Shown: piece after piece, positions 40,689 through 49,007 of the stretch
Position numbering within the stretch: the stretch's first letter is position 1
Layout: the number at the start of each line of letters is the position of its first letter
Assembly (NCBI GenBank): GCA_025934255.1
Contig: JAICYJ010000001.1
Span: forward strand, 108,425-172,424
Origin: Thermoleophilia bacterium
GTDB lineage: Bacteria; Actinomycetota; Thermoleophilia; Gaiellales; JAICJC01
DNA length: 64,000 nucleotides
Direction of reading: 5' to 3'
Made by a program: the position numbers and the translations under genes
The notes under the pieces: generated by a model
The model's database searches: none
Told to the model about the DNA's origin: nothing
Seen by the model: the letters and a program-made list of their open reading frames with translations, nothing else

Positions 40689-42464
40689 ATGATCCTCGCA
40701 GCACCAACCCAGCGCCCGATCAGCTCGATCGTCAACCGCATCGGTGCCTGGCTGCCCCGTGGATGGGGCGACCTGGCCCGCCAGCTGGCGATCTTCGCGC
40801 TGTTCGACCTGCTCTACGAGACGACGCGCACGCTGGCCGTCGGTGACCGCGCGGTCGCGCTTCGCCACGCCAACGACATCGTCTCGGCCGAGCGCTCGCT
40901 GGGGATCTTCCACGAGCTCGACGTCCAGCACTTCGCGGCCACGTCGCCGCACTTCGTGCAGGCGGTCGCCAACTGGACGTACTTCAACTGCCAGTTCACG
41001 ATCAGCTTCGGGTTCCTGTTCTGGGTCTACCTGCGGCGCAATCACGCGTTCCCGCTGGTGCGCAACGTGTTCATCGTTGCCAACGCGATCGGCCTGGCCG
41101 CCTACACGCTCTACCCGGCGGCCCCGCCGCGGATGCTGGGCTCGCTCGGCTTCGTGGATACGCTCAACGAGACGGCCGTCAACCACCACTCCGGCCTGAT
41201 CGCCTCGCTGTCCAACCCGTACGCGGCGATGCCCAGCCTGCACACCGCCTACGCCCTGATCGTCGGCAGCTCCGCCGTCCTGCTCGTCCGCACCCGGGTG
41301 CTGCGCGTGCTGTGGGCCTTCTACCCGGCGCTGGTCGTGTTCTCGATCGTGGCCACCGCCAACCACTTCTTCCTCGACGCGGCCGGCGGCGCCGGCGTGG
41401 CGATGCTCGCCGCGCTCGCCGTCTACGCGGCCCACACGCGCAGCCGGCGCCTTGCGGCTGTGCTGGTGGCGGCGCCGGTCGCGTCGTTCCTGGTCTACCG
41501 CTTCGCCGGCCGCGCCGGCCAGGCCGCCGACACGCTGGCGGCCGTGGCCCTGGGCACGCTGGCGCTGGCGATGGCCGCCAACCTGGTGTCGGTCTGGCTG
41601 AAGGCCGCCGTCTGGCGCCGCACCCTGGACGCGGTCGACGACGCCCCCCGGCTGACGACGCGCGACCTGCTGCCCAGCGTCTTCATCGGCTTCCTGTTCA
41701 ACACGGTGCTCGTCGCCCGGCTGGGCGAGCTGGTGCGGGTGGCGGTGCTGACCCGCCGCATCCGCCGCTCAGGATCGCAGCTGCCGGTGACCGCGGTCGC
41801 CGGCACGCTGGTGGCCGAACAGATCGTGCTCGGCGCGGCGCTGGTGCTGATCGGCGCGGGACTGGCGCTGACGATCGTCGACCTGCCCGCGTGGGCCGAC
41901 TCGACGCTGATGGTTCTCGGCGCCCTGACCGGTGGCGCCGTGATCGCCGGGATCCTCGCCAGGCGCGCACAGCCGACCTTTCCCTCTCGGCTCACGCGCC
42001 TGGCGGGCCCGGCACGGGAGCTGCGCCGGAGCCTGCGGATCATGCGCGATCCCCGGCGCCTGGCCGCCGCGCTGGCTCTGGGTGTCGGCTCGTGGGCGGC
42101 GCAGATCGCCGGCATCTACTGGACGCTCGACGCGTTCGGCCTGCCCCATACGATCACCTCGGCCTCGGCCGTGTTCATGGTGTCCACGCTGGTCGGCGTG
42201 GTGCCGCTGATGCCCGGCAACGTGGGCGTCTTCCAGCTGGCGGTGGCGGGCGTTCTGGTCTCGTCGTTCGGGATCTCGGCCGCCTCCGGCGCCGCGTTTG
42301 CGATCGGCCTGCAGGCCACCGAAGTCTTGCTGGGTGCCGGAATCGGGGCGCTGTTCCTGCTGGCCGAGGGCGCCTCCTTCACCGAGCTGCGCCGGGCCGC
42401 TCCGGCCGCGGCGGCCGTCACGCCGTGCGAGGCGGACGACCGGCAGCTGGCCTACGCTGCCTAG
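40689..42464 (+). CDS. PAP2-superfamily domain fused to LPG-synthase-like membrane domain
   Basis: A 591-residue membrane protein of two parts. Residues 1 to about 235 are a PAP2/inositol-phosphoceramide-synthase-like phosphatase domain with the catalytic residues in YPAAPPRML, NPYAAMPSLHTAYAL and ATANHFFLDAAGG. Residues about 290-575 are a polytopic domain of the lysylphosphatidylglycerol synthase N-terminal (UPF0104/flippase-like) family, with GVVPLMPGNVGVFQLAVAG. The fusion suggests coupled hydrolysis or transfer of a lipid phosphate and its movement across the membrane. It ends right before the amidase lipoprotein. Confidence 0.8.
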   Translation: MILAAPTQRPISSIVNRIGAWLPRGWGDLARQLAIFALFDLLYETTRTLAVGDRAVALRHANDIVSAERSLGIFHELDVQHFAATSPHFVQAVANWTYFNCQFTISFGFLFWVYLRRNHAFPLVRNVFIVANAIGLAAYTLYPAAPPRMLGSLGFVDTLNETAVNHHSGLIASLSNPYAAMPSLHTAYALIVGSSAVLLVRTRVLRVLWAFYPALVVFSIVATANHFFLDAAGGAGVAMLAALAVYAAHTRSRRLAAVLVAAPVASFLVYRFAGRAGQAADTLAAVALGTLALAMAANLVSVWLKAAVWRRTLDAVDDAPRLTTRDLLPSVFIGFLFNTVLVARLGELVRVAVLTRRIRRSGSQLPVTAVAGTLVAEQIVLGAALVLIGAGLALTIVDLPAWADSTLMVLGALTGGAVIAGILARRAQPTFPSRLTRLAGPARELRRSLRIMRDPRRLAAALALGVGSWAAQIAGIYWTLDAFGLPHTITSASAVFMVSTLVGVVPLMPGNVGVFQLAVAGVLVSSFGISAASGAAFAIGLQATEVLLGAGIGALFLLAEGASFTELRRAAPAAAAVTPCEADDRQLAYAA

Positions 42465-43253
42465 ATGGTTCGAACAATCGGCTGGGGTGTGGCGGCCGTG
42501 GTCAGCGCGGTGATCCTGACGGTCGCCGGCTGCGCCGCCGCTGGCGGAGCCAGCAGTGCGACGTCGTCGACATCGCCGCCGCCGTCGGCCGCGGGCACCA
42601 GGCCGCCCCCGACCACCACCACGATCACCGACCCCGTGCCGACCACCACCGCGCCGCCGCCGGCACCGCCGCGGCCGTCGGCGCCGAAGCCGGCGATCAC
42701 CCAGGACCGCATCAGCTACGGCGCGAAGCGACGCGCCGAGATGGCCGGCTACGCGTACCGCCACTACGGGGTGCGCAGCTTCCGTCTGCACCCGAAGCTG
42801 ATCGTCTTGCACTTCACCGACAGCGGGCCGGGCTCCTACCCCGGCGTGCACGCGCTGTTCAACGCCAACGCGCCCAACGGCGGCGAGCTGCCCGGCGTCT
42901 GTGCGCACTACGTGGTCGACCAGGACGGCACCATCTACCAGCAGGTGCCGCTCGACATCATGTGCCGGCATGCGATCGGCGTCAACGACCACGCGATCGG
43001 CATCGAGATGATCCAGCAGCAGGGCATCTCGTCGCACTGGGCCGACCAGCAGATCCTGCACCGCCGCCCCCAGATCCGCAGCGTGCTGGCGCTGGTGCGC
43101 TGGCTGCAGGGCCGCTTCCACATCGCCCAGAAGAACGTGATCGGCCACTCGATGGCCAACGACTCGCCCTTGTTCCATGACCGCGAAGGCTGGCGCAACG
43201 ACCACACCGACTGGCAGGCGCAGGACGTGCGTGAGCTGAGGCGGCGCCTGTAG
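42465..43253 (+). CDS. lipoprotein N-acetylmuramoyl-L-alanine amidase-like
   Basis: A 262-residue protein. A type II signal with lipobox LTVAGC (Cys23) is followed by a Pro/Thr/Ser-rich stalk and then an Amidase_2-type zinc domain: KLIVLHFTDSGPGSYPGVHALFNAN (first His), AHYVVDQDGTIYQQVP, and CRHAIGVNDHAIGIEMI, with IGHSMANDSPLFHDREGW for the final zinc residues. It should cut the lactam stem of peptidoglycan at the cell surface. Its ATG directly follows the TAG of the PAP2 fusion. Its own TAG overlaps the -10 of the glycerol kinase gene. Confidence 0.85.
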   Translation: MVRTIGWGVAAVVSAVILTVAGCAAAGGASSATSSTSPPPSAAGTRPPPTTTTITDPVPTTTAPPPAPPRPSAPKPAITQDRISYGAKRRAEMAGYAYRHYGVRSFRLHPKLIVLHFTDSGPGSYPGVHALFNANAPNGGELPGVCAHYVVDQDGTIYQQVPLDIMCRHAIGVNDHAIGIEMIQQQGISSHWADQQILHRRPQIRSVLALVRWLQGRFHIAQKNVIGHSMANDSPLFHDREGWRNDHTDWQAQDVRELRRRL

Positions 43254-43256
43254 CCT
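43251..43256 (+). promoter_or_regulatory. -10 element for glycerol kinase, overlapping a stop codon
   Basis: TAGCCT includes the amidase stop TAG (43251-43253) and ends 7 nt before the GTG at 43264. Confidence 0.4.
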
Positions 43257-43263
43257 GAGCGGC

Positions 43264-44790
43264 GTGATCCTCGCAATCGACCAGGGCACCACCGGCACGA
43301 CCTGCCTCGTCGTCGATGACGACGGCCTCGTACGCGGTCGCGGGTCACGTCCGATCGAGCAGCGCTACCCCCGGCCGGGCTGGATCGAGCACGACCCTGA
43401 GCAGCTGTGGAGCAGCGTCATTGAGTCGGCTGCGGATGCGCTTGCGGCGGCCGGCCTGTCGGCCGCCGACATGCGCGCGATCGGCATCACCAACCAGCGC
43501 GAGACCACGGTTCTGTGGGACCGGTCGACCGGCCGCGCGGCGGCCGACGCGATCGTGTGGCAGGACCGCCGCACGGCCGCTGCCTGCGCGGATCTGCCGG
43601 CCGGCCTGATCCGCGAGCTGACCGGCCTCGTCCCCGACCCCTACTTCTCGGCAACCAAGCTGGCCTGGCTGCTCGAGCACGCGGTCGATTCGCCCGAGGG
43701 GCTGGCGTTCGGCACCGTGGACAGCTGGCTGATCTGGAAGCTGACCGGCGGCGAGGTGCACGCCACCGACCCCACCAACGCGTCGCGCACCATGCTCTGC
43801 TCGCTGGAGACGCTTGGCTGGGACGACCGCCTGCTCGACCTGTTCGGCGTGCCGGCCGACCTGCTGCCGGAGATCCGGCCGTCCAGCGGCATGTTCGGCG
43901 AGGCCCGGCTGCTGGGAGCGCGGCTGCCGGTGATGGGCGTGGCCGGCGACCAGCAGGCGGCGCTGTTCGGTCAGGCCTGCCTCGAGCCCGGGCAGGCCAA
44001 GGTCACCTACGGCACCGGCAGCTTCCTGCTGGTGAACGACGGCGAGCGCCGCGACCCGCCACCGCACGGCCTGGTGCGGACGGCCGCCGCGCAGCCGGGG
44101 GTGACGGCGCTCGAGGGCTCCGTGTTCGTGTCCGGCGCGGCCGTCCAGTGGCTGCGGGATGGGCTCGGGATCCTGGCCGACGCCGGCGACAGCGGCCGGC
44201 TGGCCGCCTCGCTGGACGGAAACGACGGCGTCTACTTCGTGCCGGCCCTGGCCGGACTGGGGTCGCCCTGGTGGGACGCCGACGCGCGTGGGCTGATCAC
44301 GGGCCTCACCCGCGGCAGCACGCGCGCCCACCTGGTGCGGGCGGCGCTGGAGGCGATCGCCTACCAGGTGCGGGACGTGGTGGATGCGATCCCGGGAGGG
44401 GTGACCGCGCTGCGTGCCGACGGCGGGGCGGCCGCCAACGGCTGGCTGATGCAGTTCCAGGCCGACCTGCTGGGCGTGGCCGTGGAGGTGGCCGTGGAGC
44501 GGGAGATGACGGCGCTGGGCGCCGCCGCGCTGGCGTCCGGCCAGCCGCCGGCGCCCGCCGTCGGGATGGTCTGCGAGCCGCGCATGTCGCGCGACCAGGC
44601 CGACGCGCAGCACCGCGACGGGTTGGTCGCGGTGCAGCGCGCCCGGAGCGCCGCTCCCCGCGAGCGGAGATCGATTGCCGGCTCGCCGGCGGGGACTGGC
44701 TGGTCGGACTTGACGTCCTTGGGGATGAACAACAGCGTCGCCACCAACCCGATCAACGCCAGCCCGGCGCCGACCAGGAAGGCCACGTGA
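43264..44790 (+). CDS. glpK: glycerol kinase
   Basis: A FGGY-family sugar kinase: ILAIDQGTTGTTCLVVDDDG starts the N-terminal ATPase fold, the substrate signature is RAIGITNQRETTVLWD with WQDRRTA, GVAGDQQAALFGQACLEPGQAKVTYGTGSFLL is the second FGGY signature, and ALRADGGAAANGWLMQFQADLLG the third. It phosphorylates glycerol. By family comparison the protein should end near residue 461 (about 44650), but the frame runs on to 44790 with an unrelated tail that is antisense to the convergent exporter. GTG start. Confidence 0.88.
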   Translation: MILAIDQGTTGTTCLVVDDDGLVRGRGSRPIEQRYPRPGWIEHDPEQLWSSVIESAADALAAAGLSAADMRAIGITNQRETTVLWDRSTGRAAADAIVWQDRRTAAACADLPAGLIRELTGLVPDPYFSATKLAWLLEHAVDSPEGLAFGTVDSWLIWKLTGGEVHATDPTNASRTMLCSLETLGWDDRLLDLFGVPADLLPEIRPSSGMFGEARLLGARLPVMGVAGDQQAALFGQACLEPGQAKVTYGTGSFLLVNDGERRDPPPHGLVRTAAAQPGVTALEGSVFVSGAAVQWLRDGLGILADAGDSGRLAASLDGNDGVYFVPALAGLGSPWWDADARGLITGLTRGSTRAHLVRAALEAIAYQVRDVVDAIPGGVTALRADGGAAANGWLMQFQADLLGVAVEVAVEREMTALGAAALASGQPPAPAVGMVCEPRMSRDQADAQHRDGLVAVQRARSAAPRERRSIAGSPAGTGWSDLTSLGMNNSVATNPINASPAPTRKAT

Positions 44791-46118
44791 AAGCCGTCCA
44801 CGAGCGCGTTGGGGATCAACGCCAGGTTCTTCCCGTGGTCGCCCAGGTACGAGTCGTACCTGGTGAACGTGATCGTCGACAGCACCGCGACGCCGAGCGC
44901 GCCGCCGACCTGCTGCGAGGTGTTGATCAGGCCGGAGGCGATGCCGGCCTCGTCGTGGGTGACGCCGATCAGCGAGGCGATCTGGACGGGCACGAACGAG
45001 AAGCCGAGCCCGATCCCGGCCAGGATGAAGCCCGGCGCCAGGTCGGTCGCGTAGGAGCCGTGCACCGACACCTGCGAGAACCAGACCAGGCCCGCCACCA
45101 GCAGCACCATGCCGGTGATCAGCACCGACCGCACGCCGATCCGCGTCACCAGCGCCTGCGATGCGCCGGCGGCGACGATGATCACCGAGGCCACCAGCAG
45201 GTAGGCCACGCCCGCCTTCAGGGCGGAGTAGCCGAGCACCTGCTGCATGTACAGCGACAGCAGGAAGAACATCGAGAAGATCGCCGCTCCCAGCAGCAAT
45301 CCAACGATGTTCGCGCCGGTCAGCGACTTCAGGCGGAAGATCGAGAACGGCAGGATCGGGGCCTTCGCGCGCAGCTCGACGGCGACGAAGCCGGCCAGCA
45401 GCACGGCGGCGCCGGCCAGCGAGCCGAGCACCCTGCTCGACGTCCAGCTGTACGTGTCGGTCGTGACCAGCCCGTAGACCAGCAGCGTCAGCCCGGCGGT
45501 GACCAGGATGGCGCCCGCGATGTCGAGGCTGCGGCTGCCCAGTTCGACGCGGCTCTCATGCAGCACCCGCTGACCGGCCAGGATCACGATCAGGCCGATC
45601 GGCACGTTCAGGAAGAAGATCCACTCCCAGCCGACCTGGTCGGTGAGGATGCCGCCCAGCAGCACGCCCACGGCGCCGCCCGTACCGGCGATGGCGCCCC
45701 ATATGGCGAGAGCCTTGTTCCGCTCCTCGCCCTCGGAAAACGTGGTGGTGAGGATGGCCAGCGCGGCCGGTGAGATCACCGCGGCGCCCAGGCCCTGGAT
45801 GGCGCGGAACACGATCAGCTGCGTGTCGGACTGGGACAGGCCGCAGGCCAGCGACGCGGCCGAGAACAGCACCAGGCCGCCTATGAACAGCCGTTTTCTG
45901 CCGAGCAGGTCGGCGATGCGGCTGCCCAGCATCAGGAAGCCGCCGAAGGTCAGGGTGTAGGCGCTGACGACCCACTGCAGGTTGGCGTCGGAGAAGTCGA
46001 GCGCGTTCTTGATGGTGGGAAGCGCGACGTTGACGATCGCCACGTCGAGCACCACCATAAACTGGACTGCGCACAGCAGCACCAGTGCCAGCCATTTTCG
46101 ATCACTGTCAGGACTCAT
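44361..46118 (-). CDS. DHA2-type MFS drug exporter
   Basis: A 14-helix exporter of the EmrB/QacA family (about 470 residues of real similarity): ALVLLCAVQFMVVLDVAIVNVALPTI at helix 1, SRIADLLGRKRLFIGGLVLF, FRAIQGLGAAVISPAALAILTTTFSEGEERNKALAIWG and GILTDQVGWEWIFFLNVPIG are the family hallmarks. It exports hydrophobic drugs by proton antiport. The frame continues past the expected end (about 44690) to 44361, antisense to glycerol kinase. ATG 46118 has GGAG upstream. It is controlled by the divergent TetR gene. Confidence 0.88.
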   Translation of the reverse strand: MSPDSDRKWLALVLLCAVQFMVVLDVAIVNVALPTIKNALDFSDANLQWVVSAYTLTFGGFLMLGSRIADLLGRKRLFIGGLVLFSAASLACGLSQSDTQLIVFRAIQGLGAAVISPAALAILTTTFSEGEERNKALAIWGAIAGTGGAVGVLLGGILTDQVGWEWIFFLNVPIGLIVILAGQRVLHESRVELGSRSLDIAGAILVTAGLTLLVYGLVTTDTYSWTSSRVLGSLAGAAVLLAGFVAVELRAKAPILPFSIFRLKSLTGANIVGLLLGAAIFSMFFLLSLYMQQVLGYSALKAGVAYLLVASVIIVAAGASQALVTRIGVRSVLITGMVLLVAGLVWFSQVSVHGSYATDLAPGFILAGIGLGFSFVPVQIASLIGVTHDEAGIASGLINTSQQVGGALGVAVLSTITFTRYDSYLGDHGKNLALIPNALVDGFHVAFLVGAGLALIGLVATLLFIPKDVKSDQPVPAGEPAIDLRSRGAALRARCTATNPSRCCASAWSRDMRGSQTIPTAGAGGWPDASAAAPSAVISRSTATSTATPSRSAWNCISQPLAAAPPSARSAVTPPGIASTTSRTW

Positions 46119-46154
46119 CAAACCATCTCCAAACTCGGAGTCGTGTTAGGATAG

Positions 46155-46175
46155 GATACAATACAGTGGTGTATC
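46155..46175. promoter_or_regulatory. inverted-repeat operator for TetR regulator
   Basis: GATACA (46155-46160) and TGTATC (46170-46175) form a 21-bp inverted repeat between the divergent exporter and TetR genes. On the plus strand TACAAT (46157-46162) may be the TetR -10. On the minus strand TTGACA (46191-46196) is a -35 whose -10 falls inside the repeat, so binding would block both. Confidence 0.55.
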
Positions 46176-46206
46176 AAAACCTTCCGGCCGTGTCAAACTT
46201 CGAGTG

Positions 46207-46821
46207 ATGGATGCGATGTCTGATCTGACAACAGCTGCACAGCGCCGCCCCCCGGGGCGGCCGCGCAACGAGGAGGCGGACCGCGAGATCATCGCCGCCA
46301 CCCTGCGGCTGCTGCCCTTGGAGGGCTACGACCGGCTCTCGGTGGAGGCGGTGGCAGCCGAGGCGGACGTCACCCGCGCCACCATCTACCGGCGCTATCC
46401 CAGCAAGGCGGAGCTGGTGTGCGCCGCTTTGAGCGCCTATCCGGACGACGCGAGCGTGGGCGATCTCGCCGATGTGCGGGCCTACCTGGTGACGCTGATG
46501 GCGGTGTTCCGAGCGGGGATCCAGGCCTGCGACGGGGTCGCCATCTGCAGCTCGCTCTACCTGAACCGTGAAGAGCACCCGGAGATGCTGGAGGAGTTCC
46601 GCCGCGCGGTGGTGGAGCCGCGCATGGAGCGGATGCGCTCCGTGCTCGAGGCGGCCGCGGCCGCCGGCCACGTGCGCGAGGGCATCGACGTCGAGATGGT
46701 CGTCACGATGCTGTTCGGGGCGGGCATCCAGCGCGTGCTGACAGGCGGCACGCTCGACGACGCCTGGCCCGAGCGGGTGGTGGCGGCGGCGTGGCCGCTG
46801 CTCGACCCCGCCGGCTGTTAG
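46207..46821 (+). CDS. TetR family transcriptional regulator
   Basis: A 204-residue regulator. The N-terminal helix-turn-helix is in IIAATLRLLPLEGYDRLSVEAVAAEADVTRATIYRRYPSKAELVCAAL (about residues 28-75), where the R-x-x-I-Y-R-x-Y-P-S-K motif is the TetR hallmark. The C-terminal ligand domain is helical with Cys at ACDGVAICSSLYL. It likely represses the DHA2 exporter and itself through the inverted repeat at 46155-46175. The start could be 46207 or 46216. Confidence 0.9.
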   Translation: MDAMSDLTTAAQRRPPGRPRNEEADREIIAATLRLLPLEGYDRLSVEAVAAEADVTRATIYRRYPSKAELVCAALSAYPDDASVGDLADVRAYLVTLMAVFRAGIQACDGVAICSSLYLNREEHPEMLEEFRRAVVEPRMERMRSVLEAAAAAGHVREGIDVEMVVTMLFGAGIQRVLTGGTLDDAWPERVVAAAWPLLDPAGC

Positions 46822-46861
46822 CCTCAGCTCCAGAGCCACGCAGCTCGTGGAATCAATCATC

Positions 46862-46867
46862 TAGTCT
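46862..46867 (+). promoter_or_regulatory. -10 element for MFS gene
   Basis: TAGTCT ends 6 nt before the ATG at 46874. Confidence 0.5.
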
Positions 46868-46873
46868 CGGGAC

Positions 46874-48142
46874 ATGCCCGCCCCGCGCTCGCGACCGTCC
46901 CGGCTCTGGGTGGACATCTCGCCGCTGCGCGAGTTTCCCGCCTACCGCAGGCTCTGGGTCGGCGACCTGGTGGCGTCGGGCGGCTCGCAGTTCGCCGCCG
47001 TTGCGCTGCCCTACCAGGTCTACCGTCAGACCGGGTCGTCGCTGCAGGTGGGCCTGATCGGGCTGGCCGCCCTGGGGCCGCTGCTAGTCGGGGCGCTCGC
47101 ATCCGGCGTGATCGCCGACGCGTTCGATCGCAAGCGGCTGCTGCTGGCCAGCCAGTCCACCTCGGCCGCAGGCTGCGTGCTGCTGGCCTTCCTGACCGCG
47201 TCCGGCCACACGCCGCTGGCCGTTCTGTACCTGCTGGCCGCGCTCCTGGCCTTCGCCTCGAGCGTCGAGTCGCCGGTGCGAAACGCCGTGATCCCGAGCC
47301 TGGTGGGGCTGGCGCGCGTGCCGAGCACAGCCGCGCTCAACCAGATCGTCGACCAGACGTCGCAGATCGCGGGACCGGCTGTGGCCGGCGTGCTGCTGGC
47401 CGCCTTCGGCATCACTGTCACCTACGTCGTGGCGGCGGCCGGGTTCGCGATCGCCGTGCTGGTGGCGCTGGGGCTGCCCACGCTGCTGCCGGTCGGTGGC
47501 ACGGTCGCGCCGGGGTGGTCGTCGCTGATGGACGGCCTGCGCTTCGCCCGTCGCCAGCCGGCGCTGCTGGGCACCTTCCTGGTCGACCTGAACGCGATGG
47601 TGTTCGGCATGCCGCGGGCGCTGTTCCCGGCGCTGGCCGCGACCACCTTCCACGTCGGGCCGGAGGGCCTCGGCCTGCTGTACGCGGCGCCGGCCGCGGG
47701 CGCGCTGCTGGCCGCGGTCTCGAGCGGCTGGGTGCTGCACGTGCGCCGGCAGGGCGCCGCGGTGATGGTGTCGGTCGTGGTCTGGGGCGGGTCGATCGCC
47801 GCCTTCGGGCTGATGCCGGGCGCGCTGTTCTGGGCGGCGCTGGCGCTGCTGGCGGTGGCCGGCGCCGCCGACGTGATCTCCGCCGTCTTCCGGAACACGA
47901 TCATGCAGCAGGTCACCCCCGACCAGATGCGCGGCCGGATGGCGTCGCTGCACATCGCCGTGGTCACCAGCGGACCGCGGCTGGGCGACGTCGAGTCGGG
48001 CGTGGTCGCCAGCCTCACGTCGGTGCGGTTCTCGGTCGTGTCCGGCGGGCTGATCTGCATCGCCGGCGCCGGGCTGATGCAGCTGCTGCTGCCGGCGCTG
48101 TCCCGCTACCAGCGGCCGGCCGCGCTCACGGCTTCCACTTGA
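46874..48142 (+). CDS. MFS transporter, EntS-like family
   Basis: A 422-residue 12-helix exporter. LREFPAYRRLWVGDLVASGGSQFAAVALPYQVY leads into helix 1, ASGVIADAFDRKRLLLASQ is motif A, and AVFRNTIMQQVTPDQMRGRMASLH is the conserved loop of EntS/macrolide-type exporters, as in the paralogue at 30.8 kb. Substrate unknown. Leaderless start. It follows the TetR gene by 52 bp, and its 3' end overlaps the convergent thioredoxin-like gene by 17 bp. Confidence 0.86.
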   Translation: MPAPRSRPSRLWVDISPLREFPAYRRLWVGDLVASGGSQFAAVALPYQVYRQTGSSLQVGLIGLAALGPLLVGALASGVIADAFDRKRLLLASQSTSAAGCVLLAFLTASGHTPLAVLYLLAALLAFASSVESPVRNAVIPSLVGLARVPSTAALNQIVDQTSQIAGPAVAGVLLAAFGITVTYVVAAAGFAIAVLVALGLPTLLPVGGTVAPGWSSLMDGLRFARRQPALLGTFLVDLNAMVFGMPRALFPALAATTFHVGPEGLGLLYAAPAAGALLAAVSSGWVLHVRRQGAAVMVSVVVWGGSIAAFGLMPGALFWAALALLAVAGAADVISAVFRNTIMQQVTPDQMRGRMASLHIAVVTSGPRLGDVESGVVASLTSVRFSVVSGGLICIAGAGLMQLLLPALSRYQRPAALTAST

Positions 48143-48644
48143 TGCTGCAGCCGACCGGCGTCGTCTGCGGCCGTCGCAGCTCGACGTCCGACAGCACGTC
48201 GTCAAGCGCCTCGCGCAGCCACAGCGCGTTGGCCGCCGGGTCCTCGTAGTCCTGGTCGGGCGCGCCCCGGTAGCGGATGCGCATCTCGCCGTCGATCACG
48301 AACACGTCCGGTGTGGTGCGCGCGCCGTAGGCGCGTGCCACCTCCTGGGCCTCGTCGTGAAGATATGGCACGTTCCAGCCCTGGTCGGCCACCCGCGCCC
48401 GCATCGCGTCGAGCGAGTCGGACGGGTAGCGCTCACCGTCGTTGGGGTTCACGAACAGCGTGCGGACGCCGCGGAACCCGTAGTCGTGCGCGACATCCGC
48501 CAGCCGCTCGTGCCAGGCCAGCGCGTAGGGGCAGTGGTTGCAGGTGAACACGACCACCACCGGCCCGGTGGCGGTCAGCTCCGACAGCCGGTGCACGCGA
48601 CCGTCGGTGTCGGGCAGCGCGAAGTCGTGGGCGGTGGCGATCAC
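48126..48644 (-). CDS. thioredoxin-fold redoxin (AhpC/TSA-like)
   Basis: A 172-residue soluble redoxin: DFALPDTDGRVHRLSELTATGPVVVVFTCNHCPYALAWHERL gives the active site C-N-H-C, followed by FVNPNDGERYPSDS, VPYLHDEAQEVARAYGARTTPDVFVID and RYRGAPDQDYEDPAANALWLREAL. This is the cytoplasmic thioredoxin-like family often annotated as thiol-disulfide isomerase. GTG start overlaps the stop of the small thioredoxin-like gene (GTGA), so both are co-transcribed. Confidence 0.85.
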   Translation of the reverse strand: MIATAHDFALPDTDGRVHRLSELTATGPVVVVFTCNHCPYALAWHERLADVAHDYGFRGVRTLFVNPNDGERYPSDSLDAMRARVADQGWNVPYLHDEAQEVARAYGARTTPDVFVIDGEMRIRYRGAPDQDYEDPAANALWLREALDDVLSDVELRRPQTTPVGCSIKWKP

Positions 48645-48961
48645 GCGGCCACCGCCTGCTTCAGCGCCTCGCGCAGCCGCGCGGGATCCGGGGTCGGCGA
48701 CGGGCGGCCGTCGGCACGGCGGTAGATGCGGCAGGTGAGGCCGGGCATGTCGTCGGCCGGGACGGGGTCGGCGCCCTCGATGCGGATCGTGGGCGACCCC
48801 GGGAAATGCTCCTGCACGGCCTGCTGCTCGGTCGCCATCTCGCGCATCTCGATCGCGTCGGGATCGAGGCCGAGCTCGGTCAGCGCAGCCCGCAGGTCGG
48901 CCAGGGTGCGCTCGGTGGACGGACAGCCCTGCCACCAGAGAAGCTCGATGCGAGGTCGCAT
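48641..48961 (-). CDS. small thioredoxin-like protein
   Basis: A 106-residue protein: RIELLWWQGCPSTERTLADLRAALTELGLD has a single Cys in W-Q-G-C-P-S, then SPTIRIEGADPVP and a terminal Cys-Arg segment (GLTCRIYRRADGRPSPTP). The fold matches glutaredoxin/thioredoxin-like proteins, though without a C-x-x-C. ATG 48961 is preferred because minus-strand TATGCT ends 7 nt upstream; an ATG at 48973 overlaps it. Confidence 0.72.
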   Translation of the reverse strand: MRPRIELLWWQGCPSTERTLADLRAALTELGLDPDAIEMREMATEQQAVQEHFPGSPTIRIEGADPVPADDMPGLTCRIYRRADGRPSPTPDPARLREALKQAVAA

Positions 48962-48968
48962 GGCCGTC

Positions 48969-48974
48969 AGCATA
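48969..48974 (-). promoter_or_regulatory. -10 element for small thioredoxin-like gene
   Basis: TATGCT on the minus strand, ending 7 nt before the ATG at 48961. Confidence 0.45.
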
Positions 48975-49007
48975 GCCCCGCCATGCCGACTAGGATCGCT
49001 CGCTCAG

